33,728 bases of DNA from an uncultured Chlamydiae bacterium. Lineage in GTDB: Bacteria > Chlamydiota > Chlamydiia > Chlamydiales > SM23-39. The stretch is taken from NCBI GenBank assembly GCA_937899275.1, contig CALBPE010000026.1, positions 1-33,728 on the forward strand. Reading direction: 5' to 3'. The notes under the pieces are model-generated. The model had not been told where the DNA came from and made no database searches. It worked only from the letters and a program-made list of their open reading frames with translations. Below are positions 1-7,874 of this stretch, piece by piece; the first letter of the stretch is position 1; each line of letters opens with the position of its first letter. The translations under genes and the position numbers were made by a program.

Positions 1-130
1 AAACACGGTTGCAGAGCAGAGCAGAAATATGCATGCCAGTAGTATTAATTTCATTCAAAGATCGTGATAAATAGCCTTTTAAAGGTAGGCGAACATCAAG
101 TCTATCTAAAGCCCATTTTAAAACCCGCAC
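1..130 (-). CDS. Partial reading frame running off the left end, unidentified
   Basis: On the minus strand a frame stays open from just after a stop near 143-145 to the window edge. The only plausible start is GTG at 130-128, giving about 43 residues beginning VRVLKWALDRLDV. I do not recognise the family. The stretch is short and lacks a clear ribosome-binding site, so it could be the 5' end of a gene diverging from the DUF378 gene, a gene fragment, or chance. The same frame runs off the right end of the window. Confidence 0.35.
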   Translation of the reverse strand, partial: MRVLKWALDRLDVRLPLKGYLSRSLNEINTTGMHISALLCNRV

Positions 131-174
131 AGATGTTCTTTCTTAGAGAAATACTACCCATTTTTTAATTCTAT

Positions 175-203
175 TTGACAGAACTTAAAAAAAAATTTAC
201 TAT
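175..203 (+). promoter_or_regulatory. Putative sigma70-type promoter for the DUF378 gene
   Basis: TTGACA at 175-180 is a perfect -35 hexamer. With a 17-base spacer it is followed by TACTAT at 198-203 as the -10 (4 of 6 matches). The spacer holds an A/T tract. The ATG lies 30 bases downstream, preceded by AGGGAG at 222-227. TATTAA at 201-206 is an alternative -10, but its spacing of 20 is too long. Confidence 0.55.
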
Positions 204-232
204 TAAGTAAACAAGCGATTTAGGGAGTATAT

Positions 233-469
233 ATGCATTTCATTCGTTTCATTGTGTTATTATTAGTTATTGTAGGCGCAATCAATTGGGGCTCATGGGG
301 CTTTTTTCAATATGATTTCGTTGCAGCGCTGCTTGGCGGTAGAAGCGCTCCTTTAGCGCGCCTTGTGTACGCTATTGTGGGTCTTGCAGGTATTTGGGCA
401 ATCAGCTTTTTTGGCTGTGTATGCAAAAATGATAGCTGCTGCTCACGCCACGACGAAAAAGATCAGTAG
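233..469 (+). CDS. DUF378 family small membrane protein
   Basis: This 78-residue protein has two predicted membrane helices, at about residues 4-24 and 41-62. The first helix ends in the family signature around AINWGSWGFFQYDFVAALLGG, and the second contains the typical YAIVGLAGIWAI stretch. This is the DUF378 pattern, a family of unknown function. The hydrophilic tail has three cysteines in CVCKNDSCC plus a histidine, a possible metal- or disulfide-binding end that I have not seen as a family hallmark. The start is well supported by AGGGAG five bases upstream and by its own promoter. The stop is nine bases before the next start, so it probably heads a short operon with the epimerase and YIP1 genes. 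Confidence 0.85.
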   Translation: MHFIRFIVLLLVIVGAINWGSWGFFQYDFVAALLGGRSAPLARLVYAIVGLAGIWAISFFGCVCKNDSCCSRHDEKDQ

Positions 470-478
470 TACGATCTT

Positions 479-1369
479 TTGCGTATTCTTATTTCAGGCT
501 CTAACGGATTTATCGGAAGCGCTCTTCTTTCCTATTTTAGCCAGCAAAAAAAGGAGGTTTATCCCCTTTTGCGCTTGCCGGGAAAAAAGGGCGCTTTTTT
601 TTCATATGCCGATCCTTTGTCTACAAAACAAGTGTTAGAGCGTGCCGATGTTTTGATCCATTTAGCAGGGGAAAACATCGCTAAAGGAAGGTGGACAAAG
701 AAAAAAAAGCAAGGCTTAAAAAAAAGCCGCATCGAAACTACAAAAGCGCTAGTACAAGCTATGGAAGCCTGCTCTTTTCCCCCCAAGGTGTTTTTATGCG
801 CCTCTGCTGTCAATTATGCAGGAGAAAAAAATGATCAATCTTTTACCGAAGACGTGCTCCCAGAAAAGGGCTTTTTATCCCAGCTATGCCAAGAATGGGA
901 AGATGCGGCTACAACAGATAGGTCTCGGTGCGCTCAGCTTCGTTTTGGGATGGTTTTAGGTCCCTACGGCGCGGGAAGCGCTCTTGATCCCATGGCGTTT
1001 TTGACGAAACTAGGGCTTAGCGCAAAGCTGTCTACAGGAAAGCAGTTTATTTCTTGGATCCATATTGAAGATGCGCTAAGGGCAATCGACTGGGTCATCC
1101 AACAATCTTTAGAAGGCCCTATCCATATCTCTTCTCCTTACCCTGAGAGGCAAGACGATTTTGCCCGCCTTCTCGCAAAGATGTTACAAAGACCCTACTT
1201 TCTGAAGATGCCCCGCTGGCTTATGCGCGCTTTTTTAGGAGAAATTGCAGATGAGCTTTTCTGCAAAAGCGTGAAGGCTATTCCTAAAAAACTGTTGGAT
1301 AGCGGATTTTGTTTTTCTTATCCCGATCTTAGGAGCGCTTTACAAAAAATCCTGCAATCGAAAAGATAG
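479..1369 (+). CDS. yfcH: TIGR01777 / YfcH-like NAD(P)-dependent epimerase family protein
   Basis: A short-chain dehydrogenase/epimerase-like protein of 296 residues, the usual length for TIGR01777. The Rossmann glycine motif is GSNGFIGS at residues 7-14. The family signature HLAGENIAKGRW follows at about 61-72, then a KSRIETTKALV segment. The C-terminal part matches the DUF1731-type tail (LMRAFLGEIADELF and the SGFCFSYPDL region). Its substrate is unknown, and some chlamydial genomes label the family 'cell division inhibitor SulA' without good reason. The start is TTG at 479: the glycine motif must sit about five residues from the N-terminus, and no in-frame ATG fits. It lies nine bases after the DUF378 stop with a weak Shine-Dalgarno, which suggests translation by re-initiation. 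Confidence 0.85.
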   Translation: MRILISGSNGFIGSALLSYFSQQKKEVYPLLRLPGKKGAFFSYADPLSTKQVLERADVLIHLAGENIAKGRWTKKKKQGLKKSRIETTKALVQAMEACSFPPKVFLCASAVNYAGEKNDQSFTEDVLPEKGFLSQLCQEWEDAATTDRSRCAQLRFGMVLGPYGAGSALDPMAFLTKLGLSAKLSTGKQFISWIHIEDALRAIDWVIQQSLEGPIHISSPYPERQDDFARLLAKMLQRPYFLKMPRWLMRAFLGEIADELFCKSVKAIPKKLLDSGFCFSYPDLRSALQKILQSKR

Positions 1370-1388
1370 GAATTAAGGGAGTCTTTAT

Positions 1389-2003
1389 ATGGCAGACAAC
1401 GCAGATACTCCATTTTTTTTGATCTGGAAACAGCCAAAAATAGCGGTGAGAAAAGTGCTGAACACCAATCCTCAGCATCTTACCTTTCCGTTTGCTTTTG
1501 TCAACGCGCTCGATTTTTTATTCTACCAAGCCAATCAAGAGTCTTTGGGTCTTTTTCTGCATTATGGCATCATTGTACTGAGCTGCCTTCTTCTCGCTGT
1601 ATTCTACGCATTTTTTTGGCTCTATATCCTAGGATTTCTCCTTTTTTTGATCACTAAGCTATGTTTTCAAGGGAAAGCTCCTTTTGCCCATATACGCTCA
1701 GCTTTAGCATGGTCAAGCGCCCCTCAGCTGATATCTCTTAGCGTCTGGCTAGCTCTTCTTGTTTTTTCACCCGATTATGCTTTTGTCCGCATGGTCACTC
1801 TACCCTCTTCTATTTTTCTTGGATTCATCATGATTGTTCCTAAAATTTGGAGCGAAGTGCTTTTGATCATGAATTTACAAGAAGCAGCAGAGTATTCTCT
1901 TAGCCGGGCTATTGGCAGTTGGGCCATCTTTTTTACACTTTCCTTAGTTGTCTCTTTTTTCTTCGTACGCCTGGGTAGCTACACCTTGACTTTTATGTCT
2001 TAG
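1389..2003 (+). CDS. YIP1-family integral membrane protein
   Basis: A 204-residue hydrophobic protein with about five membrane helices, near residues 55-76, 76-98, 110-128, 134-156 and 174-198. The LAWSSAPQLISL segment and the spacing of helices resemble bacterial Yip1-domain proteins. The molecular role of these proteins in bacteria is not established. The start is supported by AAGGGAG at 1376-1382, six bases upstream of ATG. It follows yfcH by 19 bases and precedes gatC by 33 bases, so it may be cotranscribed with gatCAB. The assignment rests on overall pattern rather than a catalytic motif. Confidence 0.65.
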   Translation: MADNADTPFFLIWKQPKIAVRKVLNTNPQHLTFPFAFVNALDFLFYQANQESLGLFLHYGIIVLSCLLLAVFYAFFWLYILGFLLFLITKLCFQGKAPFAHIRSALAWSSAPQLISLSVWLALLVFSPDYAFVRMVTLPSSIFLGFIMIVPKIWSEVLLIMNLQEAAEYSLSRAIGSWAIFFTLSLVVSFFFVRLGSYTLTFMS

Positions 2004-2036
2004 CTTGTATATCTTTATGGATCAACAGGTATCTAT

Positions 2037-2363
2037 ATGACTGATTTTACTGAAGATATGCTTTGCAATTTAGAAAAAATGGCGCATATCGAATGCGAAA
2101 AAAATGAAGAAGCCCTCCTGACAGATAGTCTAAAAAAAATTTTAGATTATGTGGAGCAGCTCAGCGAAGTCTCTACAGAAGATACCCCGATTTTTTCTCA
2201 TCAGATGTTTTTACAAGCAAAAAACGCTTCACCCCAACCTCTTCGAAAAGATGAACCTGGCTATTTGTTACCTACAGAAACGTATTTGGAAAATGTGCCT
2301 GAAAAAACAGCTGGCATGATCCGCGTCCCCCCTGTCCTACAGCCAAAAGAGAAAAACGGATGA
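2037..2363 (+). CDS. gatC: Glu-tRNA(Gln)/Asp-tRNA(Asn) amidotransferase subunit C
   Basis: The 108-residue small subunit of GatCAB. It wraps around GatA and GatB and stabilises the heterotrimer in the cytosol. The N-terminal helical part has the GatC pattern (LEKMAHIECEKNE, then LKKILDYVEQLSEV). The C-terminal part has the extended PLRKDEP segment and a VPPVL tail, as in family members. Length is normal. The stop overlaps the gatA start by four bases (ATGA at 2360-2363), the classic coupling arrangement, and the order gatC-gatA-gatB confirms the call. The Shine-Dalgarno ahead of 2037 is weak. Confidence 0.95.
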   Translation: MTDFTEDMLCNLEKMAHIECEKNEEALLTDSLKKILDYVEQLSEVSTEDTPIFSHQMFLQAKNASPQPLRKDEPGYLLPTETYLENVPEKTAGMIRVPPVLQPKEKNG

Positions 2364-3823
2364 ACCAGTTACATACAAAAAGCGCTTTGGCCATTAGAAA
2401 TCTATTTGTCCAAGGAGAAATAAGCGCAGTAGAAATTGTCTCCCACTACCTAGAAAGGATTCATAAGTACAATCCCGATCTACAGGCTTTTCTCAAGATT
2501 TACGATGATCAAGCGTTAAAAAAAGCTGCCCTTTTAGATGAAAAAAGAGCGCAAAAAAAGCCTCTTGGTCAGATGGCAGGTCTTCCTATTGGAATCAAAG
2601 ACAATACCCATATTCAAGGAGAGATCACGACTTGCGGCTCAAAATTTTTAGAACACTATAGAGCTCCTTTCAGCGCAACTGCTGTCCGTTTGATGCTAGA
2701 AGAAGATGCCATCATTATGGGAAAACTCAATCTAGATGAGTTTTCTATGGGCGCATCGAGTGAAAACTCTGCTTACATGACCACAAAAAACCCTTGGAAT
2801 ACCGAGTGCACACCAGGAGGCTCTTCTGGAGGCTCTGCTGCCGCTATATCTGCAAGGTTGATTGCTCTTGCTACTGGTAGCGATACAGGCGGATCGATTC
2901 GTCAGCCCGCTTCTTTCTGCGGCATTTCAGGGTTTAAACCTACCTACGGTAGAGTTTCTCGTTATGGGCTTGTTGCTTTTGGCTCATCTTTAGATCAAAT
3001 TGGTCCTCTAGGAGCAAGAGTAAAAGATATTGCTTTGATGATGGAAACCATCGGAAGAAACTGCCCTAAAGATCCCACTTCCCTAAAAAAATCGAGCGAA
3101 GAGATCCTCACCTCTTTTTCTACCGATATGAAAGGAAAAGTCATTGGCGTTCCCCACAAACTACTGGAAGATTTAAAAGGTGAGGTAAAAACCGATTTTC
3201 AAGACTCGTTAAAAAGGATGGAGTCTTTAGGAGCTACTCTCGTCGATGTAGACCTCGATATCTTGCGCTATTCTATTGCTGTATACTACATTTTAGCGAC
3301 AGCAGAAGCCTCGACTAATCTCGCCCGTTTTGATGGGATTCGTCATGGGATAAGAACGCCTCAAGCGGCATCTTTTGAAGAGGTATATAAATACTCACGC
3401 GATAGTGGATTTGGTCAAGAAGTAAAAAAACGGATCTTACTTGGAACCTTTGTCCTTTCTTCAGGACATCGAGATGAATTTTATCGAAAAGCGCAAAAGA
3501 TTCGCTATCTGATTGCAGAAGCGTTTCATAACGCTTTTAATAAAACAGACTTTATCGCAATGCCTACATGCCCTGTCACCGCTTTTGCCTTGGGCTCTTT
3601 TCCCGATCCCTTTGAGATGTATTTACAAGATAGCTTAACTATTCCTGCAAGCTTAGCTGGACTTCCCGCTATTTCTGTACCCTCTGGTATTGATAGCAAA
3701 AATAAGCCAATGAGCCTACAAATCATTGGACCTAAACTACAAGATGCAGCGGTGCTGCAAGCAGGCTATGCGTTTGAACAAACAGCGCCTCTTTACAAAA
3801 CGCTACCTAAAGGTTTCCTATGA
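2360..3823 (+). CDS. gatA: Glu-tRNA(Gln)/Asp-tRNA(Asn) amidotransferase subunit A
   Basis: The 487-residue amidase-signature subunit hydrolyses glutamine and feeds ammonia to GatB. All residues of the Ser-cisSer-Lys triad are visible: Lys80 in GLPIGIKDN, Ser155 in TPGGSSGGSAAA and Ser179 in GSDTGGSIRQPA. They are offset by one from the Staphylococcus aureus enzyme (79/154/178). Length and C-terminal motifs (AMPTCPVTAF, LAGLPAISVPSG) are standard. Chlamydiae use this enzyme to make Gln-tRNA and Asn-tRNA when the direct synthetases are missing. It overlaps gatC and gatB by four bases each. The copy appears intact and the two arms are identical. Confidence 0.97.
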   Translation: MNQLHTKSALAIRNLFVQGEISAVEIVSHYLERIHKYNPDLQAFLKIYDDQALKKAALLDEKRAQKKPLGQMAGLPIGIKDNTHIQGEITTCGSKFLEHYRAPFSATAVRLMLEEDAIIMGKLNLDEFSMGASSENSAYMTTKNPWNTECTPGGSSGGSAAAISARLIALATGSDTGGSIRQPASFCGISGFKPTYGRVSRYGLVAFGSSLDQIGPLGARVKDIALMMETIGRNCPKDPTSLKKSSEEILTSFSTDMKGKVIGVPHKLLEDLKGEVKTDFQDSLKRMESLGATLVDVDLDILRYSIAVYYILATAEASTNLARFDGIRHGIRTPQAASFEEVYKYSRDSGFGQEVKKRILLGTFVLSSGHRDEFYRKAQKIRYLIAEAFHNAFNKTDFIAMPTCPVTAFALGSFPDPFEMYLQDSLTIPASLAGLPAISVPSGIDSKNKPMSLQIIGPKLQDAAVLQAGYAFEQTAPLYKTLPKGFL

Positions 3824-5226
3824 CTTCGCTTAAAGACTGGGATGTAGTCATTGGTCTTGAGATCCATGTGCAGCTCAACACCCACACTAAGCTTTTTTCT
3901 CCCGCTCCCAATACCTTTGGAGAAAACCCCAACCAAAATATTTCTACTATTTGTACAGGGCAGCCTGGGTCCCTACCACTGCTAAATGAAGCAGCGGTAG
4001 AAAAAGCGGTGCAATTTGGCCTAGCTGTCAATGCAGATATATCTAGGCAAAGCTCTTTTGATCGCAAGTCCTACTTTTATCCCGACTCGCCTAGAAATTT
4101 CCAAATCACACAATTTTTCCATCCCATTGTAAAAAATGGCTACGTCGAAATTTCTTTAGAAGATAGCGTGAAAAAAGTGGAGATCACAGCAGCGCATCTA
4201 GAAGATGATGCGGGAACATTGAAACATTTTTCTAGCTTTACTGGAGTCGATGATAATCGAGCAGGAGCCCCCTTAATGGAAATCATTTCTGCTCCTTGCT
4301 TAAAAAGCGCAAGCGAAGCTGCTCTTTACGCCAAAGAAATCAAATCAATTTTTCAGTATATCGGCGCCTCAGACGCCAATATGGACCAAGGCCAGCTTAG
4401 AATGGATGCGAATATATCGGTTAGGCCTCAAGGGGAGACTACGCTTAGAAATAAAGTGGAAATCAAAAACATCAATTCTTTTCATTTTTTAGAACTCGCG
4501 ATCAACCAAGAAATATCGAGACAAATTGCCATCTATGAAAAAGATCCCCATGCTGTAATCGCCTCTTCTACTTGCCGGTTTGATCCAGTGCAAAAAACAC
4601 TGACCGTTATGCGCAAAAAAGAAAGCGCAGAAGACTATAGGTATATGCCTGAGCCAGATATTCCCCCACTGATGATTGAAGAAGAACTCATTGAACGGCT
4701 CACATGCTCCCTTCCAGAGCTAAGAAGAGCGCGAAAAAACCGCTACAAAGAGCAGCTCCAATTATCAAAAGATGCAGCAGAGATCCTGACAGAAGAAAAA
4801 GCCCTTGCCGACTATTTTGAAGAAGCTCTTTCTTTTTGCCCCTCTTCTTTATCGGCAAATTTGCTTGCAAACTGGATTACCATCGAGTTTTTTGGTAGAG
4901 CAAAAGAAGCGGGAAAACACTTTTTATCTACCAGCATACCAGAAAAGCATATCGGCTCTTTGATCACCTTAATCGAAGATAAAACCATCACCTCAAGGAT
5001 TGCAAAAAGTATTGCAGATGAGATGATGAAAAAACCCCATACATCACCCCAGACTATCGTTCAGGAAAATCCCGATTATTTGCCTATGAGTGATCCGGCT
5101 ATCATCGAGCCTATTGTAGAAAAAATCCTGCAAGATCACCCCCAGTCGATTGAAGGCTTTAAAAACGGTAAACAAAAAGCGATTTCTTTTCTCGTGGGAC
5201 AGGTGATGAGATCCACCAAAGGCTGA
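3820..5226 (+). CDS. gatB: Amidotransferase subunit B, left copy, truncated by TGA at the C-terminus
   Basis: GatB phosphorylates and then amidates the Glu or Asp on misacylated tRNA. The N-terminal catalytic part is intact: VIGLEIHVQLNTHTKLFSPA, then PDSPRNFQITQF, LEDDAGT and DDNRAGAPLMEI. The helical YqeY-like tail, which contacts tRNA, ends early here. A TGA at 5224-5226 stops the protein at 468 residues, while the mirror copy reads AAA and continues to 487. Three sense changes or stops lie in 44 bases: F455I, K464R and K469stop. The mirror version fits the family (GQVMKSTKGKASPEVVN), so the left version is the odd one. The remaining 57 bases of the frame, to 5283, are still present and otherwise unchanged. 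Confidence 0.93.
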   Translation: MTSLKDWDVVIGLEIHVQLNTHTKLFSPAPNTFGENPNQNISTICTGQPGSLPLLNEAAVEKAVQFGLAVNADISRQSSFDRKSYFYPDSPRNFQITQFFHPIVKNGYVEISLEDSVKKVEITAAHLEDDAGTLKHFSSFTGVDDNRAGAPLMEIISAPCLKSASEAALYAKEIKSIFQYIGASDANMDQGQLRMDANISVRPQGETTLRNKVEIKNINSFHFLELAINQEISRQIAIYEKDPHAVIASSTCRFDPVQKTLTVMRKKESAEDYRYMPEPDIPPLMIEEELIERLTCSLPELRRARKNRYKEQLQLSKDAAEILTEEKALADYFEEALSFCPSSLSANLLANWITIEFFGRAKEAGKHFLSTSIPEKHIGSLITLIEDKTITSRIAKSIADEMMKKPHTSPQTIVQENPDYLPMSDPAIIEPIVEKILQDHPQSIEGFKNGKQKAISFLVGQVMRSTKG

Positions 5227-5266
5227 GCGTCGCCTGAAGTAGTCAACACCCTTCTTCATAAAAAGC

Positions 5267-5296
5267 TTGACTCCAATCGGTAATATTCTCTAAAAA
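5267..5296 (+). promoter_or_regulatory. Weak promoter candidate for the efflux operon
   Basis: TTGACT at 5267-5272 (5 of 6) and TAAAAA at 5291-5296 (4 of 6) are separated by 18 bases, 63 bases ahead of the tolC-like start. The -35 box falls inside the native 3' end of gatB. The AAGGGAGGAG at 5304-5313 is a strong Shine-Dalgarno-like run, but it is too far from the ATG at 5359 to serve it. Confidence 0.3.
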
Positions 5297-5358
5297 CCGT
5301 ATCAAGGGAGGAGTGGACAAAATCCCTCTTTCGAAATTCCGTGGAATAGCTCTGCCGC

Positions 5359-6789
5359 ATGAAAAAGAGATACATTTTGTTGTTTTTGGGGGGATCCCTA
5401 CTTTCTAGCTGTAGTCATACAAAGGCTCTTGTCGATCCCTACGCGCTTGCTCCTTCATTACCTAATGCGATGTGGCAAATCGATGCAGAAGATAGCTGCC
5501 TTCTTTCCTCTAAGTATTTTACTACCTATATCCCTAAAGATTATGATGATCACGACCTATCTTTAGCAGAACTTATCGATATCGCTCTTTATAATAATTT
5601 TAATATTAAATCCTCGTGGGCAGAAGCGCGGTCTAAAGCAGCAATTTACGCCCAGTCCGAGGCAGCGTACCTTCCAAAAATTGATGCATCTGCAAAATAC
5701 CAAAGAGAAAGACAAACGTTTTCCCTATCGGAAACCTTCACAATTCCCTATCTACTGACTACGACAGGCCCTGAAATGCAGATCACCTATACCCTACTAG
5801 ATTTTGGAGCGAGAAAAGCAAGTTCTGATGCTGCAAGAAAAAGCCTGCTTTTTGCCGATTTAACGCATAACCGCACGATTCAAACAGCGATACAAATCGT
5901 AATGGACGACTACTACACCTATTTATATGAAAAAGAGCGTCTTTTAGCGTTAGAAGCTGACGTAGAAAATGCGTCTGTTACGCTCCAAGCAGCAGAAGAA
6001 AAAGGCCGCGTAGGTGTATTTGCAGCAGGCGATATATCCCAGGCAAAAACGCATTTCATCCAGAAAAAAATTGCGATGATTGGACAAAAAAAAGCTACGC
6101 TTCGCCAGTTTTCTCAGCTAGCAAAAGATCTAGGGCTTCCCGCAAACATCTCTTTCAACGTACAGCCTTTGCCGAAAAAAGTAGTGGTAAAAAGCTGCAT
6201 AGAAGATGCAGATCTTCTTATTGCAAAAGCGCAAAAATGCCGCCCTGATCTACAAGCATCTATAGCTAAAGTAGCGGAAAAAAAAGCAGATCTTGTAAAA
6301 GCGCGCTCAGGGCATTTTCCTAAAGTGGATGCTTCTTTTGATTTAGGAAAATACTGGTACGACCATGCGCAAGATGAGGATTACCACTGGGCTTTTCTTC
6401 TAAAGTTAGAACTGCCTTTATTCGAGGGGTTTATGGTAGAAAATCAAATAAAACAAAAGCAGGCGGATTTAGAAAAAAGCGCAGCTGAGCTCTTGTCTAA
6501 AGAGCTGAGTGTCGTTAGCGAAATCCAAAATGCGCGTACAAATCTCATTGCAGCAAAAGATGCCCTCGGTTTTACAGAAGAATACCTCAAAGAAGCGAAA
6601 AAACAGTTTCGTATCGCTACAGAAAACTACCGGTTAGGCGTCAATACGATTTTAGATGTGCTTTCTGCGCAAAGCTCTCTTGCTGATGCAAGAGCAAAAC
6701 TTGCTGAAGCCAAAAAAAATTGGTACCAATCGCTAGCAGAAATCGCCTATAGCACAGGCGCCTTCGGTTTTACAGAAGAGGTATTATGA
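5359..6789 (+). CDS. TolC/OprM-like outer-membrane efflux lipoprotein
   Basis: The outer-membrane channel of a tripartite efflux pump, 476 residues. The N-terminus is a lipoprotein signal (MKKRYILLFLGGSLLSSC), with the lipobox LSSC and Cys18 as the predicted lipidated residue, as in the OprM/NodT branch. Two outer-membrane-efflux repeats follow, at about 60-260 and 285-470. They are rich in long helices (AARKSLLFADLTHNRTIQTA) and include the typical LDFGARKA and LGVNTILDVLSAQSSLADA segments. The start is ATG 5359: an in-frame TAG at 5347-5349 excludes anything further upstream, although the Shine-Dalgarno is poor. Its stop overlaps the adaptor start (ATGA at 6786-6789). Substrate cannot be read from sequence. 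Confidence 0.92.
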   Translation: MKKRYILLFLGGSLLSSCSHTKALVDPYALAPSLPNAMWQIDAEDSCLLSSKYFTTYIPKDYDDHDLSLAELIDIALYNNFNIKSSWAEARSKAAIYAQSEAAYLPKIDASAKYQRERQTFSLSETFTIPYLLTTTGPEMQITYTLLDFGARKASSDAARKSLLFADLTHNRTIQTAIQIVMDDYYTYLYEKERLLALEADVENASVTLQAAEEKGRVGVFAAGDISQAKTHFIQKKIAMIGQKKATLRQFSQLAKDLGLPANISFNVQPLPKKVVVKSCIEDADLLIAKAQKCRPDLQASIAKVAEKKADLVKARSGHFPKVDASFDLGKYWYDHAQDEDYHWAFLLKLELPLFEGFMVENQIKQKQADLEKSAAELLSKELSVVSEIQNARTNLIAAKDALGFTEEYLKEAKKQFRIATENYRLGVNTILDVLSAQSSLADARAKLAEAKKNWYQSLAEIAYSTGAFGFTEEVL

Positions 6790-7874
6790 GACCCATTTGT
6801 ATACTTTTCTGCATCGTTTTTTTTTCCTGTTCTAGAGAAAAAAAGCCGCCTATTTCTCCTGTTTTTCCTGTAAAAACAGCCAAGGTCCGTCAGATAGATA
6901 TCCCCCTATACCGCGATACAATAGGTAGGGTTGAGCCTATATTACGGGTAGATGTCACCTCCCGCGTACAAGGTCAAATCACAGGGGTATATTTTCAAGA
7001 AGGGAGCCCAATTAAAAAAGGAGATCTTCTTTTTACGATCGATCCAAGAACATTGGAAGCAGAAGTAAAAAAAGCAGAAGGCGTCTTGCAACAGCGCCTT
7101 GCTAATTTAGATATAGCAAGAGAAAAAGTAGTCCGTTTTTCTCCTTTAACCGATGAAGATTACTATGCAAAACTGCAGTTCGATGCGCTAAAAAGCAAGC
7201 TACACGCAGCAGAAGGCGCTGTAAAACAAGCGGAAGCAAATCTACAAAAAGCGCGCGTAGAACTCGGCTACTGCTGGATCTATTCCCCTATCAAAGGAAG
7301 AGCTGGCATCTTAAAAATTGATGAAGGCAATATCCTTACAGGAGATGATCAAAAAACGCTTGTCACGATCCATCAAATGCATCCCATGTACGTCTCTTTT
7401 TCCCTACCTGAAAAAGACCTTGGGGTGATTCGTAAGTATAGGAAAAAGCAGGGCCCTTTGCGCACAACAGCTTTGGATCCAACGAAGCAAATCAGCTGGC
7501 AGGGAAAACTTGAGATGATCAACAACCAAATCGACCCAGATACAGGAACGATTACCCTTCGCTCTGTATTTTCTAATAAAGAAGAGGCGCTTTGGCCGGG
7601 AAAATATGTCCAAGTGCGCTTGATTTTATCGATACAAAAAGATGCGCTGATGATCCCTTTTAGCGCGGTAAACCGCAGCAGTAAAGGCGCTTTTGTCTTT
7701 GTCATTAACGGACAAAATGTAGCAGCTATGCGCTTTATCAGTACCGGACAAAGGTATGGAGATGAGATTTGTATTTCTAAAGGGCTCCAGCCCGATGAAG
7801 AAGTGGTGATTGCAGGCAGTCAAAACCTTTATCCAGGCGCTTTAGTATCAAAAACGCTAGAAAGAGGCTTATGA
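6786..7874 (+). CDS. RND efflux periplasmic adaptor (membrane fusion protein), lipoprotein
   Basis: The adaptor that bridges the RND pump and the TolC channel, 362 residues. A short lipoprotein signal ends at Cys15 (VFFSC), so it is probably anchored in the inner membrane. The first half of the lipoyl domain is at 53-88 (VDVTSRVQGQITGVYFQEG, then KKGDLLFTIDPRTL). An alpha-hairpin follows at about 90-158, and the second lipoyl half resumes at 160-185 (YSPIKGRAG). The beta-barrel and membrane-proximal domains follow, with MYVSFSLPEKDL and the IDPDTGTITLRSVF signature. This is the AcrA/MexA/MdtA type. Both ends overlap neighbours by four bases (ATGA), so the three subunits are likely translated in coupled fashion. 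Confidence 0.93.
   Translation: MRPICILFCIVFFSCSREKKPPISPVFPVKTAKVRQIDIPLYRDTIGRVEPILRVDVTSRVQGQITGVYFQEGSPIKKGDLLFTIDPRTLEAEVKKAEGVLQQRLANLDIAREKVVRFSPLTDEDYYAKLQFDALKSKLHAAEGAVKQAEANLQKARVELGYCWIYSPIKGRAGILKIDEGNILTGDDQKTLVTIHQMHPMYVSFSLPEKDLGVIRKYRKKQGPLRTTALDPTKQISWQGKLEMINNQIDPDTGTITLRSVFSNKEEALWPGKYVQVRLILSIQKDALMIPFSAVNRSSKGAFVFVINGQNVAAMRFISTGQRYGDEICISKGLQPDEEVVIAGSQNLYPGALVSKTLERGL

Noticed and set aside
151-164. 14-base repeat ATACTACCCATTTT shared with 11855-11868
   Set aside because: About one such match is expected by chance in an arm of this size, and the two sites have no common context.
5304-5333. AGGGA...TCCCT stem as a terminator after gatB
   Set aside because: The stem is five pairs with a 13-base or longer loop and only a short T run. 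It is too weak to call.
5304-5408. GTG frame at 5313 behind a strong GGAGG run, a possible leader peptide ahead of the efflux operon
   Set aside because: Spacing between GGAGG and GTG is one base, too short. The 31-codon frame overlaps the tolC-like start and shows no leader-like composition.
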